Below, piece after piece: positions 21,639 through 29,940 of a stretch of DNA of 34,024 bases. The translations under genes and the position numbers were made by a program. Each line of letters begins with the position of its first letter. The stretch's first letter is position 1. The stretch lies in IMG/VR virus record IMGVR_UViG_3300033141_001026, positions 1 through 34,024 of that record; one strand, given 5' to 3'. The DNA comes from a virus. The notes below the pieces were generated by a model. It did no database searches, was not told the origin of the DNA, and saw only the letters and a program-made list of their open reading frames with translations.

Positions 21639-22843
21639 GCTTTACGACTTGGAAACTAGATTGGACCCCTTATAATCAGATTGAGGGATGGGATAGTGCT
21701 GATACAGAAACGTTAACATCATATATTGACCCCATCATATCAGCTAAACTAGGAGATAGTAAAGATACATTTAGTTTTAAAGTTAAGAATTTCAGAGGTA
21801 ATTTCGATTCATTTTTTACTAATAACGATAGGGTTATTATAAGTAGAACTGTTAATACTGATACAGCAACAACTGATGATATTATTATGACAGGGTCAAT
21901 ACAAAAGATACCTGAAAATGAAATGACAAATAAGTCATTAGTAAGAGTAGATGGTACTAACTTTTCAGAAGTATTATTAGGAGCTATATTACCAATTTTA
22001 GATGCAACAGCATTAGATATATCTAGTATGTTACAACAAGCCTTAACACAAATGGCTTCAATTAATCCAAACTTTCAAGTTACTTGGCATACAGGAAACC
22101 CATCTACCAAAGAAAATGGAGATGCTTTTCCTACTGTAGCAGAGATATTTTATAATAAGACTATTAAATATATCTTAAAAGAATATAGTGAACCAGAAAC
22201 AACAACTGATGGAACTTTTTATTGGTATGTTGATAGTCAAAATAGATTAGTATGGAGAAAACAAAAAGGTACAACTGAAGGTACATTTGATAAAAATCTT
22301 GATACCTATAAAAAATTACAAATAGGTAAAGATATTTCACAGGTTAAAAATTATATTATTGTAAAAGGTGGGTTGGACCCTAAAGGTAGAACAATACAAA
22401 CAAAAGTAGCTGATTATGCTAGTGTGGCTAAACATGGTAGAAAGTATTATTATTTAATTGATGAAAATAAGAAGGCACAGAATACTATGGAAAAAGATAG
22501 AACTGATTATGGAGTAGGTAGTTTAGATGATTTACCATTTCCTACAACACCTAGTTGGTCAGATTCAGAGTGTTCGGATTTTGATGACTATGCTGATAAG
22601 TTTAAAGTGTACTTGAAAAACTATTTAACTATATTAGGAAAAAATTATGTCGAACAATATAAGTATGGAAAATTACTTGTACAAATTACTTTTCAAGCGG
22701 GTAAGGGTTGGATACTTGGTAATATTATTGATTGTACTATCCCTAGTATAAGCACAACATCCAAATTATTACGTGTAAATGAATATCAATATACAACTAA
22801 TACTGAGATGTATGTATTAGTAGAAGACGAGGGAACACTTTAA
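21635..22843 (+). CDS. Tail hub / baseplate protein (gpD- or Tal-like)
   Basis: 402 residues. The N-terminal DTFSFKVKNFRGNFDSFFTN and DIIMTGSIQKIPENEMT segments, then the long NRLVWRKQKG-containing middle and LLVQITFQAGKGWILGNIID near the end, resemble late-control-D / prophage tail hub proteins, which form the tail tip ring. It starts by overlap with the previous stop (ATGA). No peptidase motif was seen. Confidence 0.68.
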   Translation: MSFTTWKLDWTPYNQIEGWDSADTETLTSYIDPIISAKLGDSKDTFSFKVKNFRGNFDSFFTNNDRVIISRTVNTDTATTDDIIMTGSIQKIPENEMTNKSLVRVDGTNFSEVLLGAILPILDATALDISSMLQQALTQMASINPNFQVTWHTGNPSTKENGDAFPTVAEIFYNKTIKYILKEYSEPETTTDGTFYWYVDSQNRLVWRKQKGTTEGTFDKNLDTYKKLQIGKDISQVKNYIIVKGGLDPKGRTIQTKVADYASVAKHGRKYYYLIDENKKAQNTMEKDRTDYGVGSLDDLPFPTTPSWSDSECSDFDDYADKFKVYLKNYLTILGKNYVEQYKYGKLLVQITFQAGKGWILGNIIDCTIPSISTTSKLLRVNEYQYTTNTEMYVLVEDEGTL

Positions 22844-22844
22844 A

Positions 22845-23213
22845 ATGATTAATGATAATTTATTAACAAATTTAGCAAAAGGGTTGAATAGCGAATCCTT
22901 TCTTGTACCTAGTTTTTTAGCTAGGGGGACTGATGTTATTACAGTTAGTGCTACAGCTACAGAATTAGATGGTGAGATAGGAGATAGAGATACTTTAAGT
23001 GGGTCAAGAGAAGATAATATTGTTACATTTAACGGGCTTATAAGTGGTGCTAATGTACAAGATACAGCTAATGGGGATAATTTGAAAGGTTTAGCTTTAC
23101 TTACAGCGGTTACTGATGGTGAATTACATATTGAATTAAGTCTACCTGGATTATTACAAACAACAGCATTTGATATTGATACAGATTGGGTTTTAACAGT
23201 AGATAGAAGATAA
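22845..23213 (+). CDS. Tail-tip hypothetical protein (122 aa)
   Basis: Begins MINDNLLTNLAKGLNSESF; the rest is beta-rich, with TVSATATELDGEIGDRDTL typical of small tail-tip proteins of marine phages. No assigned family. It overlaps the next gene by one base (TAATG). Confidence 0.6.
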   Translation: MINDNLLTNLAKGLNSESFLVPSFLARGTDVITVSATATELDGEIGDRDTLSGSREDNIVTFNGLISGANVQDTANGDNLKGLALLTAVTDGELHIELSLPGLLQTTAFDIDTDWVLTVDRR

Positions 23214-23566
23214 TGGCAAATACATTAGATACAACAAAAGAATTGGGAAGACTTATTGGTAGTATTAACAATGAACAGCAGATAGTTAAAGAAAATATAG
23301 CTGCTGATGAAGTTGTAGACCAAGAACAGTTAAGAAGTGCAGAATCAATACAGATTCCTGGAACTTTAATAGCTATAAAATGGACATATGGAACAACTAG
23401 TTTTATACTAAATCATCCAGTTTATGGAGAATTAGATAGTGCAGTATTGCAATTAGATGGTGGATATGATTCAACATTAGGTGGATTTAGTTTCCCTGGA
23501 AGTTTTCCTTTAATATTCAGCGAGGGGTCAGCAGCATCATCATTATTATATCAAACAGATTTTTAA
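23213..23566 (+). CDS. Tail-tip hypothetical protein (117 aa)
   Basis: A helical N-terminus (TKELGRLIGSINNEQQIVKE) is followed by a beta-rich, glycine-serine-rich half (GGYDSTLGGFSFPGSFPLIF). Probably a structural component of the tail tip or fibre base. No family is recognised. Confidence 0.55.
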   Translation: MANTLDTTKELGRLIGSINNEQQIVKENIAADEVVDQEQLRSAESIQIPGTLIAIKWTYGTTSFILNHPVYGELDSAVLQLDGGYDSTLGGFSFPGSFPLIFSEGSAASSLLYQTDF

Positions 23567-23578
23567 GAGGTAAATATC

Positions 23579-23779
23579 ATGTCATGGAACGATACTAAAA
23601 TAGAAGACAGTGGAGCAACAGCTGCAGGAAGAATAAGTGCATCAGAATGGAACGTAATGACTCCTTATATAGAGAGTGTTATTAACAACTATAGACCAAA
23701 ACTCAAACGCAATAAGTTTAGATATAGATTCAGAAGCTACCTCAAATACAGTATTTCAAATAAGAGCTGTAGATGCTAG
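23579..23779 (+). CDS. Tail fibre N-terminal fragment, frame-split from the fibre gene
   Basis: 66 residues. MSWNDTKIEDSGATAAGRIS, then ASEWNVMTPYIESVINN, reads like the virion-attachment start of marine-phage fibre genes. After about residue 37 the frame turns into unlikely basic sequence (RPKLKRNKFRYRFRS), whereas the +1 frame continues as the fibre repeat domain. GAGGTAAAT precedes this ATG, while the long frame has no good start. One gene split by a +1 frameshift, programmed or an error, is therefore likely. Confidence 0.6.
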   Translation: MSWNDTKIEDSGATAAGRISASEWNVMTPYIESVINNYRPKLKRNKFRYRFRSYLKYSISNKSCRC

Positions 23780-25682
23780 TTCAGCTTACATGGCAGATTT
23801 TAGAACTAATGATGGTTTAAGAAGGGTTTCAATTGGACATGGTGCTACTGACAGAATGTTATATGTTAAACGTAACTTAGATTCAGGTTCAACAGCAGCA
23901 GCTGTGGTAGAGTTTGTTCAGGACCATGCAACAGATGACCAATCTACATTAAAAATTCAACAAGACGGAACGGGTTACCCTCTTCATATTGATAATTATG
24001 GTACTGGAAGGTCTTTGATGATGGACATTAGCGGCAATTCAAAAGGAATTTATATTGATAGTGCTGCAACCACTCAGGGTACATTCTATTCTACAAGTGA
24101 TTCTGGACAGACTATAGTTAATATAGGAGATTCAAGAGATGCACAAGGAACAAATTGGTTTTTCAGAAATTTAGCAAGTGCTAGTTCAGCAGGACCTGTT
24201 ATGTTTGTGGAACAAGATAACTCGGGTGATGACCAAAATGCTTTGAGGATTCAAAATGATGGTACTGGAGATAGTGTCTTTATTGATACTAATTCAAATG
24301 CTTATTCATTAAACATAGACTCAGAAGCCTCAACAGCAGGAACAGTTTATATAGCATCAACAGGTACTGGAGTATCAACATTAATCAATCAAGATGGTGA
24401 TGGTATAGGTTTACAAATTGATACTGAATCAACTACAAAGCCAGGACTTCAAATACTTGCTGATGGTATTAGAACAGGTACAACTTCATCTGCAGCTTTA
24501 GCAGTCAGACAAGATCATGCTAGTTCAACAGGAACCGCTTCGTATATTCAAAATGATGGAACAGGAATATCTTTTGATATAGCTCATAATGGTAATTCAA
24601 CTGCCGTGGTTTTAGTAAGTCAGGCATCAAGTGCTAATGGATTATTCCTTAGAATGGATAATGCTTCAGCAACAGGTAATGCTATAAATATAGACCATGA
24701 TGGTACTGGAATAGGTATGTTTGCTGATATAGATGGTAATGCTACAGCAATACAGATTGATTCAGAAGCTACTGGAAAACCTTTAATTAGATTCCAACCG
24801 ATAGCAGCTAACACAAGAGGAGATATTGCTTTTGGTACAGCTAGAACAAATGATCCTAGTGGTCCTCTAGAAGGCGATATATGGTATAACGGTACAGACA
24901 ACTATTTGAGATATTATGATGGTTCTGCAACTATTGATATAGGTGGAGCAGGTGCAGGTACAGTAACTTCAGTTGCAGCGGGTAGTGGTTTAGATTTTAC
25001 AACTATTACTTCAACAGGCTCAGTTACTATGGGAACTCCAAGTACAACAACCAACGCTACAATTAATCAAGTAACATCAACAAGTCATACACACGCATTA
25101 GACACAGGTATATCTGATAATAAGATTGTTCAAGTAGACAGTGGTTCGGTAGCTAATTTAGAATATGCTAGATTTACAGCTGATGGTTTATCAAGTAGAA
25201 GTTATTCAGAAGTTGTATCTGATTTATCATTAGACAATGTTGATAATACAAGTGATGCAACTAAGAATGCAGCTTCAGTAACATTAACTAATAAAACAAT
25301 TAGTGCTTCAACTCTTTCAGGAGACATGAATGCGTCAAATAATACAATTGATAACGCTGAAACAGTACAATTTAATAGTGAATCAGATAATGGTTCAAAG
25401 ACCGCAAACTTTACAGTTACATGGAATAACGCACAAAAACAGAAAGTAACATTAACAGCTAATACAATGACTATGACATTAGGTAATCCAACATCAGTAG
25501 GAAACTTCTTATTGAAAATAGTAAATGGTGGACTTGCTACATTAACTTGGGCAGCAACATCAGGTTCAGTATTATTTCCAGGTGGAACAGCTCCAACATT
25601 AACAAGTTCGGGTACAGATATAATTAGTATGTATTATGATGGAACAAACTTTTATGTCGTTGAAAGTTTAGACTTTAGTTAG
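23676..25682 (+). CDS. Tail fibre with beta-repeat shaft (668 aa)
   Basis: Approximately 30-40-residue repeats around IQNDGTG...IDxxxN..LNIDSEA recur over residues 5-360, suggesting a trimeric beta-helical shaft. GDIWYNGTDNYLRYYDGS at about 400 is a collar-like motif common in fibres. The C-terminus WNNAQKQKVTLTANTMTMTL to ...YYDGTNFYVVESLDF is a conserved marine-phage fibre end. The nominal GTG start has no ribosome binding site and a TAG lies two codons before it, so the true N-terminus is probably in the preceding frame. Confidence 0.78.
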   Translation: MLLTTIDQNSNAISLDIDSEATSNTVFQIRAVDASSAYMADFRTNDGLRRVSIGHGATDRMLYVKRNLDSGSTAAAVVEFVQDHATDDQSTLKIQQDGTGYPLHIDNYGTGRSLMMDISGNSKGIYIDSAATTQGTFYSTSDSGQTIVNIGDSRDAQGTNWFFRNLASASSAGPVMFVEQDNSGDDQNALRIQNDGTGDSVFIDTNSNAYSLNIDSEASTAGTVYIASTGTGVSTLINQDGDGIGLQIDTESTTKPGLQILADGIRTGTTSSAALAVRQDHASSTGTASYIQNDGTGISFDIAHNGNSTAVVLVSQASSANGLFLRMDNASATGNAINIDHDGTGIGMFADIDGNATAIQIDSEATGKPLIRFQPIAANTRGDIAFGTARTNDPSGPLEGDIWYNGTDNYLRYYDGSATIDIGGAGAGTVTSVAAGSGLDFTTITSTGSVTMGTPSTTTNATINQVTSTSHTHALDTGISDNKIVQVDSGSVANLEYARFTADGLSSRSYSEVVSDLSLDNVDNTSDATKNAASVTLTNKTISASTLSGDMNASNNTIDNAETVQFNSESDNGSKTANFTVTWNNAQKQKVTLTANTMTMTLGNPTSVGNFLLKIVNGGLATLTWAATSGSVLFPGGTAPTLTSSGTDIISMYYDGTNFYVVESLDFS

Positions 25683-25692
25683 GTGAATTGAA

Positions 25693-26169
25693 ATGAAATA
25701 TGCATATGTAGAAGATAAAAAAATAATTAAGATAGAAGAATGTCCAATAAGTTACAAGAATGTTAGTAACTTTTATTTGTTACCAGACAAAGATAAGATA
25801 ACTTATGGATGGTACCCTATTGAAGAAATAAAGCCAACTCTTAATGATTGGCAAGAGTATTCTGGTACAACAAAAGTGTTAGAAGAAACAAAAGTTATAC
25901 TAACTAATGTTGTCAAAGACCAAACAATAGATGCTTATAGAGATAGGAAGTTAAATATCTTAGATGGTAATACTTCCTTTGCAATTGAAAACCAAGCTCC
26001 TGCTTACCAACAAAGAAATGCAGCTCTTGGTATATACGAAACTGAAAAGTCTAGTGATATTAAAAAGGTAATAACTGATTTTAGAGGAGTCTGTTGTATA
26101 AAAGAAGAATCTTTAAAGAAGGCTTTAACCTATAAAGACATAGAAGCAGTAGATATACAAGTAGAATAA
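25693..26169 (+). CDS. Tail fibre-associated or assembly protein (158 aa)
   Basis: Begins MKYAYVEDKKIIKIEECPIS, with KNVSNFYLLPDKDKITYGWY, a pattern shared by small proteins that follow fibre genes in tailed phages. The C-terminal half is helical (DTQTIDAYRDRKLN-like segment, then NQAPAYQQRNAALG). AGGTGAATTGA precedes the ATG. Probable chaperone or accessory of the fibre. Confidence 0.55.
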   Translation: MKYAYVEDKKIIKIEECPISYKNVSNFYLLPDKDKITYGWYPIEEIKPTLNDWQEYSGTTKVLEETKVILTNVVKDQTIDAYRDRKLNILDGNTSFAIENQAPAYQQRNAALGIYETEKSSDIKKVITDFRGVCCIKEESLKKALTYKDIEAVDIQVE

Positions 26170-26170
26170 A

Positions 26171-26860
26171 ATGGCTTTAAGTGATAATTTATTAAGTTAT
26201 TGGAAGTTTGATACAGACCCTAATGATAGTGTTGGTTCAAATGATGGTACTGTAACTAGTGCTACTCTTACTACAGGAGACGGTGGTAAGGTAGATGAGT
26301 GTTATAATTATGGTGGTTTATCCACAGGTAAGTATATAGTTTTTGGTGACCCAGTAATAGATACAACATCAACAGATTGGTCAGTTAACATCTGGGGAAA
26401 CATGGAAGATGATTCAGGAGATAACTTTTTTATATCAAACGCTGATAGTGACTTTAATAATGGATTTATGATGTATTGGAGAAGTACAAGAACAGTTATA
26501 AAAGTAGATAACTCAAACATGATACCAACACATACTTTTAATGAAGGTACATGGTACATGCATACATTAACATTTAATCAATCAAGTAATCTAATTAGTT
26601 ATTATATAGACGGTACATTTAAACAATCAGCAACACTAACACCAGGTACAGCTACACAAGATTTAGTTGTTGGTACAATGCATCCAAGTAATAATAGAGT
26701 ATGTTCTGGTTTATATGATGAACTAGGAGTATGGGATAAGATATTGACAACAGACGAAATTACTGATTTATACAATTCAGGTAGTGGACTACAATATCCT
26801 TTTGGTGAAGAACCAAGAGAGGATGCAGACAATGCAATATTTCATTCACATAATTTTTAA
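26171..26860 (+). CDS. LamG/concanavalin A-like lectin domain adhesin
   Basis: 229 residues. LLSYWKFDTDPNDSVGSNDG is the classic beginning of a LamG-type jelly roll, and WYMHTLTFNQSSNLISYYID with ...FKQSATLTPG and LYDELGVWDKILTTDEITDL give its typical central strands and end. Such domains bind glycans or glycoproteins, so this is probably a receptor-binding protein or decoration. A short acidic tail ends in HSHNF, with possible metal-binding residues. Confidence 0.82.
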   Translation: MALSDNLLSYWKFDTDPNDSVGSNDGTVTSATLTTGDGGKVDECYNYGGLSTGKYIVFGDPVIDTTSTDWSVNIWGNMEDDSGDNFFISNADSDFNNGFMMYWRSTRTVIKVDNSNMIPTHTFNEGTWYMHTLTFNQSSNLISYYIDGTFKQSATLTPGTATQDLVVGTMHPSNNRVCSGLYDELGVWDKILTTDEITDLYNSGSGLQYPFGEEPREDADNAIFHSHNF

Positions 26861-26871
26861 GAGGTAAATAA

Positions 26872-27423
26872 ATGGCAGTTACAAATACATTTTCAGCAGG
26901 AGTAAACACTTCGTTTTCAAGTGAACTTAATACTAATTTTACTGAAACAACAATACATACAAAAACACATACTGATGCAACAGAAAGGTCACATACAGGT
27001 GATACTGATTGGACAGATACAGCTACTACATTTACTGTATCTGCTAATGGTGGAATCCTAACAGGAATTAGATATGTAGCAGATTTAAAACATTCAGCAG
27101 GTAGTGGTGACCTTACTAGTGTTCGTTTAAAAATAACTGGAACTAATCTTGGAACTTACTATGCAGCAGCATTTCCTGCGGTAACAGGTACAACCCCAGA
27201 TTTATTATTTAATGTGTTTACTACAGATGCAACAAGGTACTTAATGGACAATGGTGGAACCTCCTATGGTACAAGACAGACATCAGTAACTGATATATTA
27301 CTTTTACTAGATGATACTACAACAATAACAGTTCAGATTAAAACAAGTGACGCAGGAGATACAGCTTACGTCGATGAACAAACAATTATAGCTATGTATA
27401 CAAAGGTATATAAAGCAGATTAA
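26872..27423 (+). CDS. Beta-rich tail or adhesin protein (183 aa)
   Basis: Begins MAVTNTFSAGVNTSFSSELN, rich in Thr, Ser and Gly, with SVRLKITGTNLGTYYAAAFP. The pattern suggests a beta-sandwich. Its position after the lectin gene suggests a virion surface protein. AGAGGTAAATAA precedes the ATG. No family is recognised. Confidence 0.55.
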   Translation: MAVTNTFSAGVNTSFSSELNTNFTETTIHTKTHTDATERSHTGDTDWTDTATTFTVSANGGILTGIRYVADLKHSAGSGDLTSVRLKITGTNLGTYYAAAFPAVTGTTPDLLFNVFTTDATRYLMDNGGTSYGTRQTSVTDILLLLDDTTTITVQIKTSDAGDTAYVDEQTIIAMYTKVYKAD

Positions 27424-27424
27424 A

Positions 27425-28012
27425 ATGGAATGGAGTAAGTTATTTCAATTATTTGGATTAGGTAATCCATTTAAGAATATCTGGTACAGATTAGATTGGC
27501 GTAAACCTAATGCTAGTTCTGTTCAAGAGTTCCTTGGAGATAACATATCACAAACAATTCAACTTATGCATGAAGGTAAGTTACCTACATTCACAGGTAC
27601 ACAAGACGAAATTGTATTAAAAATCCTTAGATGGGTTAAGAAGAAATTAATCTATGAAGCGGATTCCAAAAGATTTAAAGTAGCGGAGAAATGGCAAACA
27701 GTTGTTGAAACAATTACATTTAATAGAGGTGACTGTGAAGATGGTGCTATTCTTATTTATTGTATGGCTCGTGCTCATAGAGTATCTGCTTATGCGATTA
27801 GGGTTGTTGCAGGTGATGTACAGAATCCAAACGATAAGGATAAAACTGTTGGACATTGTTGGGTAACCTATTATCCTGATGAATTTTTTGCAACATTCCC
27901 TTATGTTTTAGATTGGTGTTACTATTATGATAAGAATCCCTTTATAAAGGCAGAAGGATATAACCGAAACCTTTATATATCAGAATGGTTTAACATATCA
28001 TATAGTGGGTGA
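27425..28012 (+). CDS. Transglutaminase-like cysteine enzyme (peptidase or amidase)
   Basis: 195 residues. Motifs match the transglutaminase/cysteine protease fold: RGDCEDGAILIYCMARA with C104, GHCWVTYY with H144, and YVLDWCYY with D163, a complete Cys-His-Asp triad. Family members hydrolyse or form isopeptide bonds, and some virus-encoded relatives cut cell walls; archaeal pseudomurein endoisopeptidases use a similar triad. There is no signal peptide and no wall-binding repeat, so wall lysis, DNA entry or virion crosslinking are all possible. The gene carries an embedded promoter near its end. Confidence 0.78.
   Translation: MEWSKLFQLFGLGNPFKNIWYRLDWRKPNASSVQEFLGDNISQTIQLMHEGKLPTFTGTQDEIVLKILRWVKKKLIYEADSKRFKVAEKWQTVVETITFNRGDCEDGAILIYCMARAHRVSAYAIRVVAGDVQNPNDKDKTVGHCWVTYYPDEFFATFPYVLDWCYYYDKNPFIKAEGYNRNLYISEWFNISYSG
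27959..27980 (+). promoter_or_regulatory. Promoter embedded in the transglutaminase-like gene
   Basis: TATAACCGAAAC followed by CTTTATATAT, almost identical to the promoter at 6811. It lies in codons for YNRNLYIS. The predicted start near 28000 precedes the ATG at 28018, so it could drive the two terminal membrane genes. Confidence 0.6.
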
Positions 28013-28017
28013 TTTAC

Positions 28018-28209
28018 ATGGAAATTATAAATATGATTAGTATTGGATTACAGATTATTGGTGGAGCAACTATTTTACTTAGAAGTATTGCACCATTAAC
28101 AAAAACAAAGAAAGATGACTTGATTGTCAAGTACTTGATGAAGTTCTTAAAGGCAGTTAGTTTGAATTTGGAAGATAAAAAGTTAGAAATTAAAGTATCG
28201 AAGAAGTAA
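28018..28209 (+). CDS. Small membrane protein, possible holin (63 aa)
   Basis: One hydrophobic segment at residues 4-26 (NMISIGLQIIGGATILLRSI) followed by a lysine-rich, charged helical tail. AGTGGGTGAT precedes the ATG at 28018; a GTG start at 28009 is possible but would overlap that box. A single-pass small protein next to the transglutaminase-like enzyme recalls a lysis cassette, but no holin family match can be claimed. Confidence 0.55.
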   Translation: MEIINMISIGLQIIGGATILLRSIAPLTKTKKDDLIVKYLMKFLKAVSLNLEDKKLEIKVSKK

Positions 28210-28272
28210 ACTAATTGAATTGTACAAAAATAATGATGATATAGCTGAGGCTATACACAAAGGTGATTTAAA

Positions 28273-28905
28273 ATGGAAGAGAAAACAAAAAAGATATTAA
28301 GTGGATGCCTAATTGGTGTTCTAGGTTTAGGTGCAGGTGGCGTTTGCGGAAGTATTATGTTTCCAAACGAAGTACCCGTAGTGACAGAGAAAATTGTAGA
28401 AGTTGAAGTACCGGTTGAAGTAATTGTTACTGAAACAGTGAAAGAAACAGAGTATATTAACGTAAGTGTTGAGAACCCTCTAAATATTGCTGCAATGGAA
28501 AGAGCACAAGAAGCAGAAATGCAGAATGATGCTATGCTCGACATGCTTCAAGATGAAATTGATGAAGATATTGATGTAGATTACATTATATTTGAAGTTG
28601 ATTCCAAGATGGAAGCTGAAAGATGGATTGAAAATGAACTTGTAGATTTCCTTCAAGACGAAGATTATTTCGACAATGGAGAAGTTCTAGAAGATTATAG
28701 AAAATCTGAAGTGTCAGTTAAAACTATCTACGATGCAGAGATTTTAGACAGAGATTTTGATGATAAAGACTTAGAACTAAGTTATGAAGTTAAAATTAAA
28801 GCTAAAGAATCTGGAGAAGACAGAGAATATTTCTACTTCAATGTAACCATTCCTTTTGAAAATGGTAATATTGAATCAGATGATATTGACGTCGAATTAA
28901 TGTAA
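28273..28905 (+). CDS. Membrane-anchored acidic protein (210 aa)
   Basis: A short basic start (MEEKTKKI) precedes a hydrophobic helix LSGCLIGVLGLGAGGVCGSIM at about 9-29, then a repetitive VTEKIVEVEVPVEVIVTETV stretch and a strongly acidic helical and strand-rich domain (many Asp and Glu). It is probably anchored with the acidic part outside. A spanin-like role or virion surface protein is speculation. AAAGGTGATTT precedes the ATG. Last gene of the rightward block. Confidence 0.6.
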   Translation: MEEKTKKILSGCLIGVLGLGAGGVCGSIMFPNEVPVVTEKIVEVEVPVEVIVTETVKETEYINVSVENPLNIAAMERAQEAEMQNDAMLDMLQDEIDEDIDVDYIIFEVDSKMEAERWIENELVDFLQDEDYFDNGEVLEDYRKSEVSVKTIYDAEILDRDFDDKDLELSYEVKIKAKESGEDREYFYFNVTIPFENGNIESDDIDVELM

Positions 28906-28937
28906 GGGTTTTTCCTTACTTTTTTATTTTATTTTTT
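28903..28937 (+). terminator. Terminator of the late operon between convergent operons
   Basis: TAAGG (28903-28907), loop, CCTTA (28914-28918), then CTTTTTTATTTTATTTTTT. The stem begins with the TAA stop of the last rightward gene and ends on the stop of the leftward gene at 28916. Stem plus T-run resembles an intrinsic terminator. Confidence 0.65.
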
Positions 28938-29218
28938 AAATATTCTACTAATCCCTCATAACTTCTAGACTCTTCAAAAGCACAACAATAAGCTTGATGT
29001 ACTAATTTGTAATCTAAATAATTATGTTTCTTAAACATATGTTCTTGGTTTTTCTTTAATGAAGTACTGAATATTCTATTAGACCAATAATCATAATACC
29101 TAAGTTTCTGATTAATAAAACCTATATCTTCAGAGAGTTCCACAAGATAATCAATACCCTTTGTTCGTTTTAACCTAGTCTCATACTCCTCATGATATTT
29201 ATCTAAAGGACTATTCAT
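28916..29218 (-). CDS. Hypothetical protein (100 aa)
   Basis: Begins MNSPLDKYHEEYETRLKRT. Charged and helical, with YYDYWSNRIFSTSLKKNQEH. Its ATG overlaps the TGA of the glycosyltransferase (ATGA); a TTG six codons upstream is less likely. Last gene of the leftward surface-modification cassette. It might assist the glycosyltransferase; no family is recognised. Confidence 0.6.
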   Translation of the reverse strand: MNSPLDKYHEEYETRLKRTKGIDYLVELSEDIGFINQKLRYYDYWSNRIFSTSLKKNQEHMFKKHNYLDYKLVHQAYCCAFEESRSYEGLVEYLKNKIKK

Positions 29219-29940
29219 TGTCTTGGAGGTAACCAACAGCCATGCTTCTTAATAAAATACTCTTTACCCTTTTCTATATTTTCTTTCCAATCTTCTCTTG
29301 GTCTAATAGAACTGTTATCAATACTGTTTGGTATCTCTTTTAATAGTTTATAGTTTAATATGTTATCAGCAAATGTCCAGAATGGTGTAGTCATACCTGC
29401 CTTACATATTCTGTATGTATGCTCAACATGTTCCCAAGCATTAATAAACTTCTCATCTAAGTAACCTATTTTATCTATACATTCCTTAGTATAATAAGAG
29501 AAAGCTCCAACACAATCAGGGTATACTCTAATACCTTCAATTGTTGATGCACCCTTACCTATATTCATTGGACCGTGTAACGCAAAGTTTAAGTGATGTA
29601 AGTTAAACATCTTAGCATAAGTTACATAAGAGTTACAAGTCTTTGGATACTTCATAAGTATATCATCTTCCATTAAAAACAAATGTTCACACTCAGCCAT
29701 CATTAAAGCTTCTAATCCATTATTCTTTGAATGTGCTATACCACGATTCTCATCTTTAGTAATTATATGTATATTATCTGGTAAGGTCTCTAAGAATTCT
29801 ACTGTACCATCTGTACTACAATCATCAACAACTACAACATAATCAGCACCACCATAATTATTCTCTTTTAGAGATGCTAAACATTGTTTAAGATAATCTA
29901 TTCTGTTGTAAGTCATAATTGCTAATCCTATTTTATTCAT
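29215..29940 (-). CDS. Family 2 glycosyltransferase (241 aa)
   Basis: GT-A fold: MNKIGLAIMTYNRIDYLKQC at the start, VVVVDDCSTDGT at about 35-47 for nucleotide-sugar binding, ENRGIAHSKNNGLEAL, and FLMEDDILM with the metal-binding DD. WEHVEHTYRICKAG fits the later acceptor/catalytic region. It would transfer a sugar from a nucleotide donor to an unknown acceptor. Overlaps genes on both sides; no membrane segment, so cytoplasmic. Confidence 0.85.
   Translation of the reverse strand: MNKIGLAIMTYNRIDYLKQCLASLKENNYGGADYVVVVDDCSTDGTVEFLETLPDNIHIITKDENRGIAHSKNNGLEALMMAECEHLFLMEDDILMKYPKTCNSYVTYAKMFNLHHLNFALHGPMNIGKGASTIEGIRVYPDCVGAFSYYTKECIDKIGYLDEKFINAWEHVEHTYRICKAGMTTPFWTFADNILNYKLLKEIPNSIDNSSIRPREDWKENIEKGKEYFIKKHGCWLPPRQ

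Noticed and set aside
28220-28300. 26-aa frame from a TTG between the two terminal membrane genes
   Set aside because: It reads plausibly (YKNNDDIAEAIHKGDLKW) but has no ribosome binding site and overlaps the next gene's start by 28 bases. Kept out for lack of support.
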